DNA of 64,000 nt from positions 2,926,685 through 2,990,684 of the forward strand of contig NZ_JADDXR010000002.1 of the NCBI RefSeq assembly GCF_015330125.1. The letters are read 5' to 3'. Under the pieces are notes generated by a model, which had not been told where the DNA came from, did no database searches, and was given only the letters and a program-made list of their open reading frames with translations. Position numbers and translations under genes: made by a program. Below, in pieces: positions 34,509 to 43,277 of the stretch (position 1 is the stretch's first letter; every line of letters begins with the position of its first letter). The DNA is from Zobellia nedashkovskayae. Lineage in GTDB: Bacteria; Bacteroidota; Bacteroidia; Flavobacteriales; Flavobacteriaceae.

Positions 34509-34928
34509 ATGAAAAAAGAATTTCGCTCAGGCTGTCCAATTTCATCTACACTAGATGTTATTGGTGATAAATGGTCTTTGTTAATCATTAGAGATATGCT
34601 CCTTAAGCATAAAAAGACCTTCAAGGAAATATCCAATTCGGACGAAAAGATTGCACCAAGTATTTTATCTGCACGATTAAGACTATTAGAATCTTATAAG
34701 TTGATATTTAAAACAAAAGTTCCTGAAAACAAAAAAGAGAATATTTATTTGTTAACACAAAAAGGAATTAGTTTAACCCCGATAATCATTGAATTCAGTT
34801 TATGGGGCAATGACCATATGCGAGAGTTTAATAAAATAGATGATATAGAAGGCTTGGATTCAGACAAGTCTTCCATCATTAGATCAGTTCAAGATAGTTA
34901 TAATTCTATGGCGATTAATTTCCGTTAA
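34509..34928 (+). CDS. HxlR-family transcription regulator
   Basis: A 139-aa winged-HTH regulator, with start at ATG 34509 (MKKEFRSGCPIS); the upstream ATG at 34458 lies inside the operator region. Family hallmarks: GCPISSTLDVIGDKWSLLIIRDMLLKHKKTF with the redox-type Cys, KIAPSILSARLRLLE, and YLLTQKGISLTPII. HxlR proteins respond to aldehydes, redox or drugs. Divergent to the membrane protein gene. Confidence 0.9.
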   Translation: MKKEFRSGCPISSTLDVIGDKWSLLIIRDMLLKHKKTFKEISNSDEKIAPSILSARLRLLESYKLIFKTKVPENKKENIYLLTQKGISLTPIIIEFSLWGNDHMREFNKIDDIEGLDSDKSSIIRSVQDSYNSMAINFR

Positions 34929-35011
34929 GGTTGACTTTAAATGGCAAATTACAATTGGACATGTACATTAGTGTACATCTCTCTAAATACTAGGGAATAA
35001 AAACCACTCTG

Positions 35012-35100
35012 TTAAGTGTACATACATTCAGATTATGCCTGAAATGTAAATATTCATACCATTTGATTCCTACAAAATGTATAATATTTATTGAATGGTT
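35012..35100. repeat. Dispersed intergenic repeat, copy B
   Basis: The most diverged of three copies (see 30917-31010): TTAAGTGTAC, then TGCCTGAAATGTAAATATTC and ATAATATTTATTGAA. It fills a third of the 338-bp gap 34929-35266; the rest holds nothing recognisable. Confidence 0.55.
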
Positions 35101-35266
35101 GTGTTTGTTTCATGATTAGTACTACTTACGAGTAGGAGGGTGGGCAAGATATATGAAAGCAAAGTAAGGTGACTAAGGGTAAAAGAGAATATTTATAAAC
35201 TTTAGGGGTCTGGATAAGAGCATTTAATAGGAGGTTTTATTGGAAAAAGTTTTTATTTACGTTCTG

Positions 35267-35899
35267 CTACCAGCTACCTTTTTCATATAAATCCAAAAAA
35301 GCGGCAGTAGAAACTCCTAGAAAATCAACAAGAAAATGTGCAAATATTGTCCACCGTAAACTCTTTGTTTTCTTGTAAACGATTGCCCAAACAACTCCAA
35401 TAATTAGAGTTGAAATAACTAATTCTAAACCACTATTTACGTTAGAATTTATTCCGAATGCCGCGTGATTTATGGAGAATAGTATGCCAGTATATAAGAT
35501 TGAAGTCCAACTGGGCCAGTCTTTCATGTAATCCAAAAGAAGTCCACGCCAATAAAATTCCTCAATCCATGGATTAATTAATGCTAGTAAAATCCACGGC
35601 AGCCATATTTGCCATGTGTCTAGCAGCTCGTAATGCATCAAAAACAATGGTAAGGGAATTAGTCCAATAAATATTGCCAGAATATTCCAACCGAATGCTC
35701 CAGTCGATTTTTTTAACCATTTTTTAATGGAGTCGACTCCTCCGTATTTTAAAATAAAGAATAACCAAAGAATCCATCCTAGGAGAACCATTGGTATAAA
35801 TGCCCATTTCCCAATAATTTCTCCAAAAATAAAAGCAACTCCAAAGTTCGTTGCAATAATGAAAAATGGGGATGCAATTACGATATTCCTTTTGGTCAT
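35267..35899 (-). CDS. CPBP-family intramembrane metalloprotease
   Basis: A 210-aa membrane protein with the three catalytic motifs of CAAX-prenyl-protease-like/bacteriocin-processing proteases: EEFYWRG (E113, E114, R118), FSINH (H145) and HFLVD (H188). About six transmembrane helices. The substrate is unknown: roles in peptide maturation or self-immunity are known for relatives, but no peptide gene is seen nearby. Confidence 0.88.
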   Translation of the reverse strand: MTKRNIVIASPFFIIATNFGVAFIFGEIIGKWAFIPMVLLGWILWLFFILKYGGVDSIKKWLKKSTGAFGWNILAIFIGLIPLPLFLMHYELLDTWQIWLPWILLALINPWIEEFYWRGLLLDYMKDWPSWTSILYTGILFSINHAAFGINSNVNSGLELVISTLIIGVVWAIVYKKTKSLRWTIFAHFLVDFLGVSTAAFLDLYEKGSW

Positions 35900-35962
35900 T
35901 TAATTGGATTGGCTGCTTAATTTTAAATGTTTACTAACGGTCCGGGTATACCTGCCGATAGG

Positions 35963-35991
35963 CACAGCCTCCCGAGTGGAGGATTGCTGTG
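35963..35991. repeat. GC-rich hairpin in gap 35900-36201
   Basis: CACAG (35963-35967) pairs with CTGTG (35987-35991) and CCTCC (35968-35972) with GGAGG (35978-35982), leaving a short bulge. No T-run follows, so it looks more like a REP-type palindrome than a terminator. Otherwise nothing is seen in this 302-bp gap. Confidence 0.4.
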
Positions 35992-36201
35992 ACTTTTGGA
36001 ATATATGCCTAGTTATGTGTAGTTATCTAAAGTAAGTAGTAAAGTTGGCAAATACAAAATAGCCGTGATTAAAGTCCCAGCATACCCTCAACAGTTGTAT
36101 ATGTAAACTAGAACTGAACTCGCAGATTAGAATATCTTAGACCTTCCGATATAGCCAAAAAGTCATAAGAAATTGTTGTAGTTATAATTGATGATTTAAG
36201 C

Positions 36202-39200
36202 TTAGGTTACATTTTTACCTTTAGGTAAACGGAGAATAAACGCAGTGCCTTGCCCCAGTTCACTTTCAATTTTAATTGAACCCTCTAGCTTTTCAACCAA
36301 TGTTTTAATAATAGCTAAGCCCAATCCATGGGAACTTTCCCCATCGGTTGGTCGTGCGGAGAGTTTTTGAAACATTTTAAATGCTTTATTTTTATCAGCT
36401 TCAGACATGCCTGGGCCATAATCTTTAAATGAAATCACTATGGAGTCGTTACTGGATTTTACGGATAGGTCAATTTTATTTCCTTTGTTTGAAAACTTAA
36501 TTGCGTTGGTCATTAAATTATCAAAAATGCGGGTAACCAATTTTTGGTCCGAATGAATTAGGAGTGGTTTTTTATCAATAAACTTCCTTAGTTCTTGTTC
36601 TTTTTCATTTAACCTGGTTATATAGCTTTTTTCCCATTCTTCTATAAATTCAGAAAGTTCAATGTCTTTTAATTCAATTGTTTTTTCGGGGTGATTAACA
36701 TTACTCATAAAGAGCAAATTTGTGATTAAGCTATTACCATTTCTAACAGATTTATGAATGTACCCAATGTATGTTTTTTGTTCATTATCTAGGTTCTCAT
36801 TACTTTCTAAAAGCTGACTAAGACCTTGAATGTTATTAAGAGGACCTCTAAGGTCATGAGCCATAATCCCAATGATTCCGTCCTTTTCTCTATCTAGTTC
36901 CTCTAGTTTTTTATTGTTCTCTACTAGCTCTTTTGTTTGTTTAGAGACCTCTTTTTGAAGCATGGCTTCTGTTTTTTTCAATCTATCAATCCGTAAATAA
37001 TAGGCTGTAAAAAGAGACCCGAGAATTAGTAAAACACTAAGTATTCTAAACCACAGTGTTTTCCAAAAAGGTGGTTTTATGTTAATAGTCAATGATGTTT
37101 CTTGTTCATTCCAAACCCCTTCATTATTGGAGCCTTTAATTTTTAACACATATGTTTTTGGATCTAAATTGGTAAAAGTAAGATCATGTTTATTGCCATA
37201 CTCAATCCAATTATCAGTAAACCCTTCTAATTTGTATTTGTATGCATTGCTATTGGAATTTGTAAATTCTAAAGCAGAAAATTCAAAGGTTAAATTATTT
37301 TGGTCATAGGATAGGTCTATGGAATCCAATTCGGAAACGTTTTTATCAAACGCTATAGATTCATTGTTAACTTTAATATCTGTAAAAACTACGCTAGGGA
37401 TGTATGGATTGCTTTTGATATCCTTTGGGTTAAAAATTGTAAACCCAGATGTGCCTCCTACTAACAAATTCCCATCTAAGCCTTGAGCATGCCCTCCCAT
37501 GTCTAGAATATTATTTCCGGGTATGGCAATATTTTTAAATTGCATGGTAAGCGGGTTTATTTTAGACAGCCCATTGGGGGTTGTCACCCAAATATTACCA
37601 TCCCCGCCATGTAGAATTCCAAATATGATATTACTGGGAAGGCCATCGGCTACGGTATATTGCTCAAATTTTTCAGATTCCGGGTCAAATATAGCTAAGC
37701 CACTTCTAGTTCCAATCCATATGCTATTGTTGCTATCACGATACAAGGAACGAACTTTATTTCCAACAATGCAGTTGTCGCAAGCTTCCTTGTTTTCCCA
37801 TAATTTAAATTCAAAAGTATGGGTGTTGAGCAAAATTAACCCTTCGTCAGTACCTATCCATATTTCTGAGTTGGAAGATTTTAGTACGCAATATGCAGTT
37901 AAGCTCGTTAAGATTTTATTGGGGTTATCTTTTGAGTATATACTCTTAATTTCATTTGTAATTGTATTGTAGGTAACCATACCAGCTCCTATAGTTCCAA
38001 TTAATAGTATATTATCTTCCGTCTCATAAATACTTTGAACATGCCCTATTCTATTTGCCAATCTGTTTTTTACAAAACCCAATTCTAAGATAAATCTATC
38101 TTGCTTTGGATTGTATTTATAGAGGCCACCACTTTGCGTGCCTACCCATATGTCATTATTTTTTGAACGTTCAATAACACGGATTCTTGGAATATTAACA
38201 TCACCTCTGTAATTAAAATCCTTTATATAATTTCTATATAGCTTGGTTTTTGGGTTAAACCGGCTTAGACCATTGTTGGTTCCTACCCATATAGTACCGT
38301 CTAAATCTTGCAACATTGCCCGTACGCCATTATGGACCAATGAATTACTATTATGGTTGTCTTTTTCCCAATGACTAAAGTTCAGATTTTTTAAGTCAAA
38401 TTTGTTTAAGCCGTTTCCTGTGGTAGCCATCCAGATATTTTTGGATTTATCCACGATGACATCCTCTATGGAATTACTTCCTATTTTGTATGCAGAGTTT
38501 CCATCGGACTTATATATTTTTAATTCGTGGGTTTCTATGTTGTAATTCAATAAGCCGCTACCATTTGTAGATAACCAAATACTACCATTATGGTCATTAT
38601 AAATCCTCCATATACACATTTTGTTAATGGAATATGTATCAGTTACATCTAGTGGTATTTTTTTAAACGGTTCAGTACGTGTATTCAATACTGCTAACCC
38701 GTTGTCCGTACCAACCCATAACAACCCATTTAAATAATACAAATCATTTATAAATTCTGAAGGAAGTGCATTTTCATTGGAAGCGCTTAAAGGAGTTTTG
38801 GTGAATTTACCACTAGAGGGGATAAAGTAGTAAAGCCCTTGAAACTCGTCACCAACCCAAAGATTTCCTTTGTCATCTTCAGTCAACGATTTTACAGAAT
38901 AGTCACAATTTTGACATGCTTTAGGTTGTTTCCAATGCTGAAAGTTTTTTTTGGAACGATTTAGTAAATTCAATCCATTTTTTGTGGCAATCCATAGTCT
39001 GGACTTACTATCCTCGTATATTCTGTGTACTACGTTGCTACTGATAGAAGAGGAATCATTTTTTTTATGGGTAAATCTAGTTATAGCGCCTGTAGTTGTA
39101 TTGTAAAGGTTTAGGCCGCCACCTTCTGTTCCAATCCATATATTGCCATTAGAATCTTCTAATAGACTGGTAATCCAATTTTCTGATATGGTGTTGCTAT

Positions 39201-39441
39201 TGTTTGGGTCATACTTAAATACTTTTGGTTTGTAACCATCGTATCGGTTCAATCCATTATTGGTGCCAATCCAAATAAACCCTTTAGAGTCTTCAATAAG
39301 ACTAGTAGGGTAATTAGAGGAAAGTCCTTTTTCAATGCCAATTTTCTCTAAAAACTGATTATCAGACTGAGCATTAACTCCTAGTGTTATTAGGAGCAAT
39401 AACGCTGAGGTTAATAATACCCTAGGGAGAGAACGTTGCAT
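36202..39441 (-). CDS. Reg_prop/Y_Y_Y sensor histidine kinase without receiver or HTH
   Basis: A 1079-aa protein. Signal peptide (to about residue 24), then some twelve Reg_prop repeats (pattern I-WIGTxxGL-xxxD/N) forming two beta propellers (about 30-690), a Y_Y_Y domain (about 700-780), a transmembrane helix near 790-810, a coiled coil, HisKA (IMAHDLRGPLNNI, H862) and HATPase (DYGPGMSEADK, GLGLAIIKTLVEKLEGSI) to the C-terminus. It ends there, so unlike the hybrid regulator at 51404 it must phosphorylate a separate response regulator. No PUL genes are beside it. It senses a periplasmic ligand, unknown. Confidence 0.88.
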   Translation of the reverse strand: MQRSLPRVLLTSALLLLITLGVNAQSDNQFLEKIGIEKGLSSNYPTSLIEDSKGFIWIGTNNGLNRYDGYKPKVFKYDPNNSNTISENWITSLLEDSNGNIWIGTEGGGLNLYNTTTGAITRFTHKKNDSSSISSNVVHRIYEDSKSRLWIATKNGLNLLNRSKKNFQHWKQPKACQNCDYSVKSLTEDDKGNLWVGDEFQGLYYFIPSSGKFTKTPLSASNENALPSEFINDLYYLNGLLWVGTDNGLAVLNTRTEPFKKIPLDVTDTYSINKMCIWRIYNDHNGSIWLSTNGSGLLNYNIETHELKIYKSDGNSAYKIGSNSIEDVIVDKSKNIWMATTGNGLNKFDLKNLNFSHWEKDNHNSNSLVHNGVRAMLQDLDGTIWVGTNNGLSRFNPKTKLYRNYIKDFNYRGDVNIPRIRVIERSKNNDIWVGTQSGGLYKYNPKQDRFILELGFVKNRLANRIGHVQSIYETEDNILLIGTIGAGMVTYNTITNEIKSIYSKDNPNKILTSLTAYCVLKSSNSEIWIGTDEGLILLNTHTFEFKLWENKEACDNCIVGNKVRSLYRDSNNSIWIGTRSGLAIFDPESEKFEQYTVADGLPSNIIFGILHGGDGNIWVTTPNGLSKINPLTMQFKNIAIPGNNILDMGGHAQGLDGNLLVGGTSGFTIFNPKDIKSNPYIPSVVFTDIKVNNESIAFDKNVSELDSIDLSYDQNNLTFEFSALEFTNSNSNAYKYKLEGFTDNWIEYGNKHDLTFTNLDPKTYVLKIKGSNNEGVWNEQETSLTINIKPPFWKTLWFRILSVLLILGSLFTAYYLRIDRLKKTEAMLQKEVSKQTKELVENNKKLEELDREKDGIIGIMAHDLRGPLNNIQGLSQLLESNENLDNEQKTYIGYIHKSVRNGNSLITNLLFMSNVNHPEKTIELKDIELSEFIEEWEKSYITRLNEKEQELRKFIDKKPLLIHSDQKLVTRIFDNLMTNAIKFSNKGNKIDLSVKSSNDSIVISFKDYGPGMSEADKNKAFKMFQKLSARPTDGESSHGLGLAIIKTLVEKLEGSIKIESELGQGTAFILRLPKGKNVT

Positions 39442-39508
39442 TTATTAATTATTTTTCACTGTATAATCATCCTGTACAAGACCCAATACAAAAATTAAAA
39501 CTCTTTTT

Positions 39509-39541
39509 AAGAAGTAATAGTATCTTTTACTATTACTTCTT
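39509..39541 (+). terminator. Hairpin with T-run, orphan terminator
   Basis: Inverted repeat with 13-bp arms (39509-39521, 39529-39541), 7-bp loop, followed by Ts on the plus strand. No plus-strand gene precedes it nearby, so it may protect the downstream promoter from read-through or be a relic. Confidence 0.5.
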
Positions 39542-39641
39542 TTTCCAATTCAAGAGGTATAAAATGCGCCTGCATTTTCTATAATTCTAGTATTGTTAAA
39601 ATTTGTAATTCACTTATAATCCTATTAGGCTTTTTATTCTG

Positions 39642-39730
39642 TCAAGTCTACCCAAGTTAAGACTATAACGGCAATATAAATAACAATGTCATTTGATTCT
39701 TACAGAATGCTGTAATGTTTATGAAAGATT
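39642..39730. repeat. Dispersed intergenic repeat, copy C
   Basis: TCAAGTCTACCCAAG, then GGCAATATAAAT, GATTCTTACAGAATG and GTAATGTTTATGAAA; clearly related to copies at 30917 and 35012. Lies in the 478-bp gap 39442-39919 upstream of the sqr-like gene. Confidence 0.6.
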
Positions 39731-39788
39731 TTGAATTGAAACGGTTAATATAAGTCTACAAAAATATCTTTCCTTACCAATTGTTTCT

Positions 39789-39832
39789 GTAACAAATGTT
39801 GCTGTGAGCGCCTAGTGAAATACTGAAATTTA
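39789..39832 (+). promoter_or_regulatory. GTAAC-type box upstream of the sqr-like gene
   Basis: GTAACAAATGTTGC (39789-39802) differs from GTAAC-N4-GTTAC at one base. At 33 bp the -7 candidate is GAAATTTA (39825-39832), with two mismatches, so the promoter call is weak, but gene context (sulfide oxidation) fits the box. Confidence 0.45.
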
Positions 39833-39919
39833 CAGTGTTAGAGTTGTTGGTCTTAGGCAATAATAATCTGGTTGGTTATTGTTTTTGAGGACAAACTTCA
39901 TACAAAAAATCCAAACAAA

Positions 39920-41374
39920 ATGTCTAAAATAGTTATACTGGGAGCTGGCATAGCGGGTCATGTGGCCGCTACTCACCTAAGGAGAAAGTTGTCAAAAGAA
40001 CATGAAGTGGTCGTTGTTTCTCCTAACGGAAATTACCAATGGATACCTTCTAATATATGGGTAGGTGTGGGCAGGATGAAATCGGAAGATATTCTTTTTC
40101 CCCTAACACCATTATATAAGAAAAAAGGCATTGACTTCAAAAGGGCCAAGGTGACCACTTTTCATCCAGAAGGAGATACCGAAACTTTAAAACCTTATGT
40201 AAACATACAGTACGTTCTTAAGGAAGATCAAGGCAGGACGGAAAAAGTAACCTACGACTATTTAATTAATGCAACAGGTCCAAAATTGGCTTTTGATCAA
40301 ACAGAAGGGCTTTTGCCCGCAACCAATAAGACCTATTCAATTTGTACCTACACCCATGCAGAGCATGCATGGCAAGGATTGGACGAACTCATTCAAAGAA
40401 TGAAGAAGGGAGAAAAAGTAAAAATATTAATAGGTACGGGCCATGCCAAGGCAACATGCCAAGGAGCTGCTTTTGAGTATATTTTAAATGTGGAAAAAGA
40501 ACTTCACAAACATAATGTGCGGGATATGGCTGAAATTACTTGGATTTCGAACGAATATCAATTGGGCGATTTTGGTATGGATGGCGTGTTGTTAAGCTAT
40601 GGCAGTAACATTATGAAGTCTAGCGAAATGGTGGAAATGGTTTTTGAAGACCGAGGAATCAAATGGATTCTAGGCGCCGGAGTAAATAAAATTGAAGACG
40701 GCATAGCCCACTATGAAAATTTGGAGGGCGAGCAAAAATCCGAAACCTATGATTTTGCTATGCTGATTCCTGCTTTTTCAGGTCATGGGTTTAAGGCTTA
40801 CGATAAAAATAATGTAGAGATTACGGATAAACTTTTTAAAGGCTTTATGTTGGTAGATGCAGATTACACGCCAAAACCTTATGAAGATTGGAGCGTGCAA
40901 GATTGGCCGGAAACGTATCAGAATCCGTCATATAAAAATATATTCGCACCAGGTATTGCCTTTGCGCCACCACATGCCATTTCTAAACCAAGGGTAAGCA
41001 AAAACGGAACATCTATTTCTCCGGCACCGCCACGTACGGGAATGCCATCCGGAATTACGGCCAAGTTGGTTGCGGATAATATTATAGATGTTATTAAAGG
41101 AAAAAAAGAATTACAGCACAAAGGATCTATGGGTAATATGGGTGCGGCATGTATTGCTTCTGCAGGGTATGGTATGACCCAAGGAAGCGGAATAAGCATT
41201 ACCACCTTCCCAATTGTACCCGATTTTGAAAAGTACCCGGATACCCACGGCAGAAAATTGGGCAAGACTTTTGGAGAAATTGGCCTAGCTGGTCATTGGT
41301 TGAAACTAGCCTTGCATTATGCCTTTATGTATAAGGCCAAAATGAAGCCGTTCTGGTGGCTCATTCCTGAATAG
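39920..41374 (+). CDS. FAD/NAD(P)-binding oxidoreductase, sulfide:quinone oxidoreductase-like
   Basis: Start at ATG 39920 (MSKIVILGAGIAGH); an upstream ATG at 39872 adds an unlikely tail. 484 aa. Rossmann motif GAGIAGH (FAD), the Tyr-Asp-Tyr-x-x-x-A-T-G region YDYLINATGP, a Cys in the active region KATCQGAAFEY, and a C-terminal membrane-binding part GLAGHWLKLALHYAFMYKAKMKPFWWLIPE typical of SQR-type proteins. It oxidises sulfide to sulfane sulfur and passes electrons to quinone, feeding the persulfide dioxygenase. The exact SQR class is not determined. Confidence 0.8.
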   Translation: MSKIVILGAGIAGHVAATHLRRKLSKEHEVVVVSPNGNYQWIPSNIWVGVGRMKSEDILFPLTPLYKKKGIDFKRAKVTTFHPEGDTETLKPYVNIQYVLKEDQGRTEKVTYDYLINATGPKLAFDQTEGLLPATNKTYSICTYTHAEHAWQGLDELIQRMKKGEKVKILIGTGHAKATCQGAAFEYILNVEKELHKHNVRDMAEITWISNEYQLGDFGMDGVLLSYGSNIMKSSEMVEMVFEDRGIKWILGAGVNKIEDGIAHYENLEGEQKSETYDFAMLIPAFSGHGFKAYDKNNVEITDKLFKGFMLVDADYTPKPYEDWSVQDWPETYQNPSYKNIFAPGIAFAPPHAISKPRVSKNGTSISPAPPRTGMPSGITAKLVADNIIDVIKGKKELQHKGSMGNMGAACIASAGYGMTQGSGISITTFPIVPDFEKYPDTHGRKLGKTFGEIGLAGHWLKLALHYAFMYKAKMKPFWWLIPE

Positions 41375-41431
41375 AAATTAGGTGAGCGGTTATTTATTAT
41401 TGGCAAGAGTTTTAATTAAAAATAGAAAAAG

Positions 41432-41569
41432 ATGAAAAGAATATCAAAATCAAAACGATTCATTATGAGGAATCCCATTATTCAATTCTTCAAGTTCATT
41501 TGGTTGAGTTTAAAGATATTGATTGTTGTGGCCGGAGGCCATGGTGGCACCCGAAAAACAACATCCTAA
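41432..41569 (+). CDS. Small 45-aa basic hydrophobic protein, coupled to DUF6132 gene
   Basis: ATG at 41432 gives MKRISKSKRFIMRNPIIQFF, then a hydrophobic helix (FKFIWLSLKILIVVAG) and the ending GGHGGTRKTTS. Stop TAA overlaps the next start (TAATG), and the A-rich spacer before its ATG is a fair ribosome site. A shorter start at 41465 (MRNPIIQFF) is possible. Short, basic, one membrane helix; no family recognised. It is too short for standard ORF cut-offs. It lies between sqr-like and DUF6132 genes. Confidence 0.6.
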   Translation: MKRISKSKRFIMRNPIIQFFKFIWLSLKILIVVAGGHGGTRKTTS

Positions 41570-41763
41570 TGACAAGAAAAATAGTTTGGCTAACATTGCT
41601 TGGTATTGCTGTGGGAGCAATTGCCGGGTATATGTATTATTCGGAAATTGGTTGTGTTTCTGGTACTTGTGCCATCACTTCTAAACCTCTGAACAGTACA
41701 TTGTATGGGGCTCTTATGGGAGGATTAGTATTTAATATGTTCGTAAAATCTCCTAAGAAATAA
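41569..41763 (+). CDS. DUF6132 small membrane protein
   Basis: A 64-aa protein with start ATG 41569 (MTRKIVWLTLLG) inside the stop of the preceding gene; a frame opening earlier (41500) reads through the small gene and is not preferred. Pattern: GAIAGYMYYSEIGCVSGTCAITSKPLNSTLYGALMGGLVF, with the conserved G-C-x-S-G-x-C pair. One or two membrane helices. Found with sulfur and thiol genes in this group; function unknown. Confidence 0.75.
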   Translation: MTRKIVWLTLLGIAVGAIAGYMYYSEIGCVSGTCAITSKPLNSTLYGALMGGLVFNMFVKSPKK

Positions 41764-41803
41764 AACGGTTATTGATTAGATTATATAGGTAAGTAAATGA
41801 AAG

Positions 41804-41834
41804 GCGCTTCGGTAAACGAAGGGTCTTTTTTTTA
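41804..41834 (+). terminator. Rho-independent terminator of the sqr-like group
   Basis: Short stem CTTCG / CGAAG (41807-41819 region, 5-bp loop) followed by a T-run of eight. Ends the 39920-41763 genes before the next promoter at 41872. Confidence 0.65.
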
Positions 41835-41871
41835 TTAGCAGAATTGAGCAATGCATTACTTTTTTTGAATG

Positions 41872-41915
41872 GTAACAAAGGTTACTGTGGAGCGATTAAG
41901 CTGACTGTAATTTTG
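41872..41915 (+). promoter_or_regulatory. RND efflux operon promoter with GTAAC-N4-GTTAC box
   Basis: Perfect palindrome GTAACAAAGGTTAC (41872-41885; half-sites GTAAC and GTTAC) centred 33 bp before TAATTTTG (41908-41915), a full -7 match. Predicted start about 8 bp before the tolC ATG at 41930, so the leader is very short. Confidence 0.7.
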
Positions 41916-41929
41916 TAGAAAATAAATTA

Positions 41930-43234
41930 ATGATGAAGTATATTTTTTGGATACTGATTTTTCTGGGAGGTTCCTTTTCCGCACAAGCGCAAGAAACCAT
42001 ACTCATTTCAAAAGCCGAGGTTATTGCAAAGGCAAATGAAAATAACAACACCCTTAAAATGGCGGAGCAGGATGTTCTGGTAGCTTTGGGTGACTATAAA
42101 CAAACCAATGCTACGCTGTTGCCCAATATTGGAATTTCACATACGGGAATAGCAACCACCAACCCGTTAATGGCTTTTGGTTCGAAACTGAATCAATCTA
42201 TTTTGACTTCAGGTGATTTTGCTCCGGACTTGTTAAACAATCCTAGTCAGATTGAAGATTTTGCTACACGGGTGGAAGTACAGCAACCACTTATAAATTT
42301 TGATGGCATCTTTCAACGAAAGGCGGCCAAGTCCAAATACAATGCTACCAGATTTCAATCGGAACGTACACAGGAATATATGTCTTTGGAAATAGACAAG
42401 GCTTATATGCAACTGCAGTTGGCCTATAAAACGGTAGCGGTTTTAGAAAAAGCAAAAGAAGCTGCAGTAGAGAACAAACGTATTGCAGACAATAGTTTTA
42501 AGCAAGGATATTTACAGAAATCAGATGTTCTTGCCGTGCAGGTGCGTGTAGGTGAAATAGAAAACCAGTTGCAATATGCAAAAAGTAACATAGAAAATGC
42601 TTCAAATTATTTGTCGGTATTGATGGATGATACCACGTATGCCATTTTGCAACCTACAGATTCACTTACCGTAACGGTCAATGATTTAGGGCAACAAGAG
42701 TTTTCTGAAAACCGAGCGGATATTCAAGCTATGACTTCGGCAAGTGAAGCTTATCGCCAAATGAACAAGGCAGATAAAATGAGTTTTTTACCACGCTTGA
42801 ATGCCTTTGGAACTTATGAACTTCATGATGATGAAATTTTTCAAGGAGCTTCCAACGGCTATTTGTTCGGTGCCGAGTTAAAATGGAATATTCTAGAAGG
42901 CGGCAAGCGCTTTGGAAAAGCACAAAAAAGTAAAGCGGAATACGAGAAATCAAAAATACAATTAGAGCAATATACAGCTGAAAGTCAGGTAGAGCTGAAT
43001 AGGGCTAAACGTTCGCTCCAAGATGCCAAGAACAACTTGGAGCTTACGGCCCTTGCCCTAGAACAATCCAAAGAATCTTTGCGCATACGTACCAACCGTT
43101 TTCAACAAGGCTTGGAGAAAACAACGGATTTATTAATGGCCGAGACCCAATATGCGCAAAAGCAACTGGAATATTACAGCACTATTTTCCAACACAATTA
43201 TGCCTTGGCTTACGTACAATTTTTGACCCGATAA
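41930..43234 (+). CDS. TolC-family outer membrane efflux protein (RND operon)
   Basis: A 434-aa outer membrane factor with cleavable signal peptide (FSAQAQE). Two repeats of amphipathic helices (SKAEVIAKANENNNTLKMAEQD..., and the second starting near residue 240) and beta strands such as FGAELKWNILEGG. First gene of a five-gene plus-strand operon (TolC, MFP, RND, DUF3240-like, DUF2892). Two adjacent ATGs (41930, 41933). Confidence 0.9.
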   Translation: MMKYIFWILIFLGGSFSAQAQETILISKAEVIAKANENNNTLKMAEQDVLVALGDYKQTNATLLPNIGISHTGIATTNPLMAFGSKLNQSILTSGDFAPDLLNNPSQIEDFATRVEVQQPLINFDGIFQRKAAKSKYNATRFQSERTQEYMSLEIDKAYMQLQLAYKTVAVLEKAKEAAVENKRIADNSFKQGYLQKSDVLAVQVRVGEIENQLQYAKSNIENASNYLSVLMDDTTYAILQPTDSLTVTVNDLGQQEFSENRADIQAMTSASEAYRQMNKADKMSFLPRLNAFGTYELHDDEIFQGASNGYLFGAELKWNILEGGKRFGKAQKSKAEYEKSKIQLEQYTAESQVELNRAKRSLQDAKNNLELTALALEQSKESLRIRTNRFQQGLEKTTDLLMAETQYAQKQLEYYSTIFQHNYALAYVQFLTR

Positions 43235-43277
43235 CAAACTACGAATACTTTTTTACCTAGTACCTAATTCTAAAACG

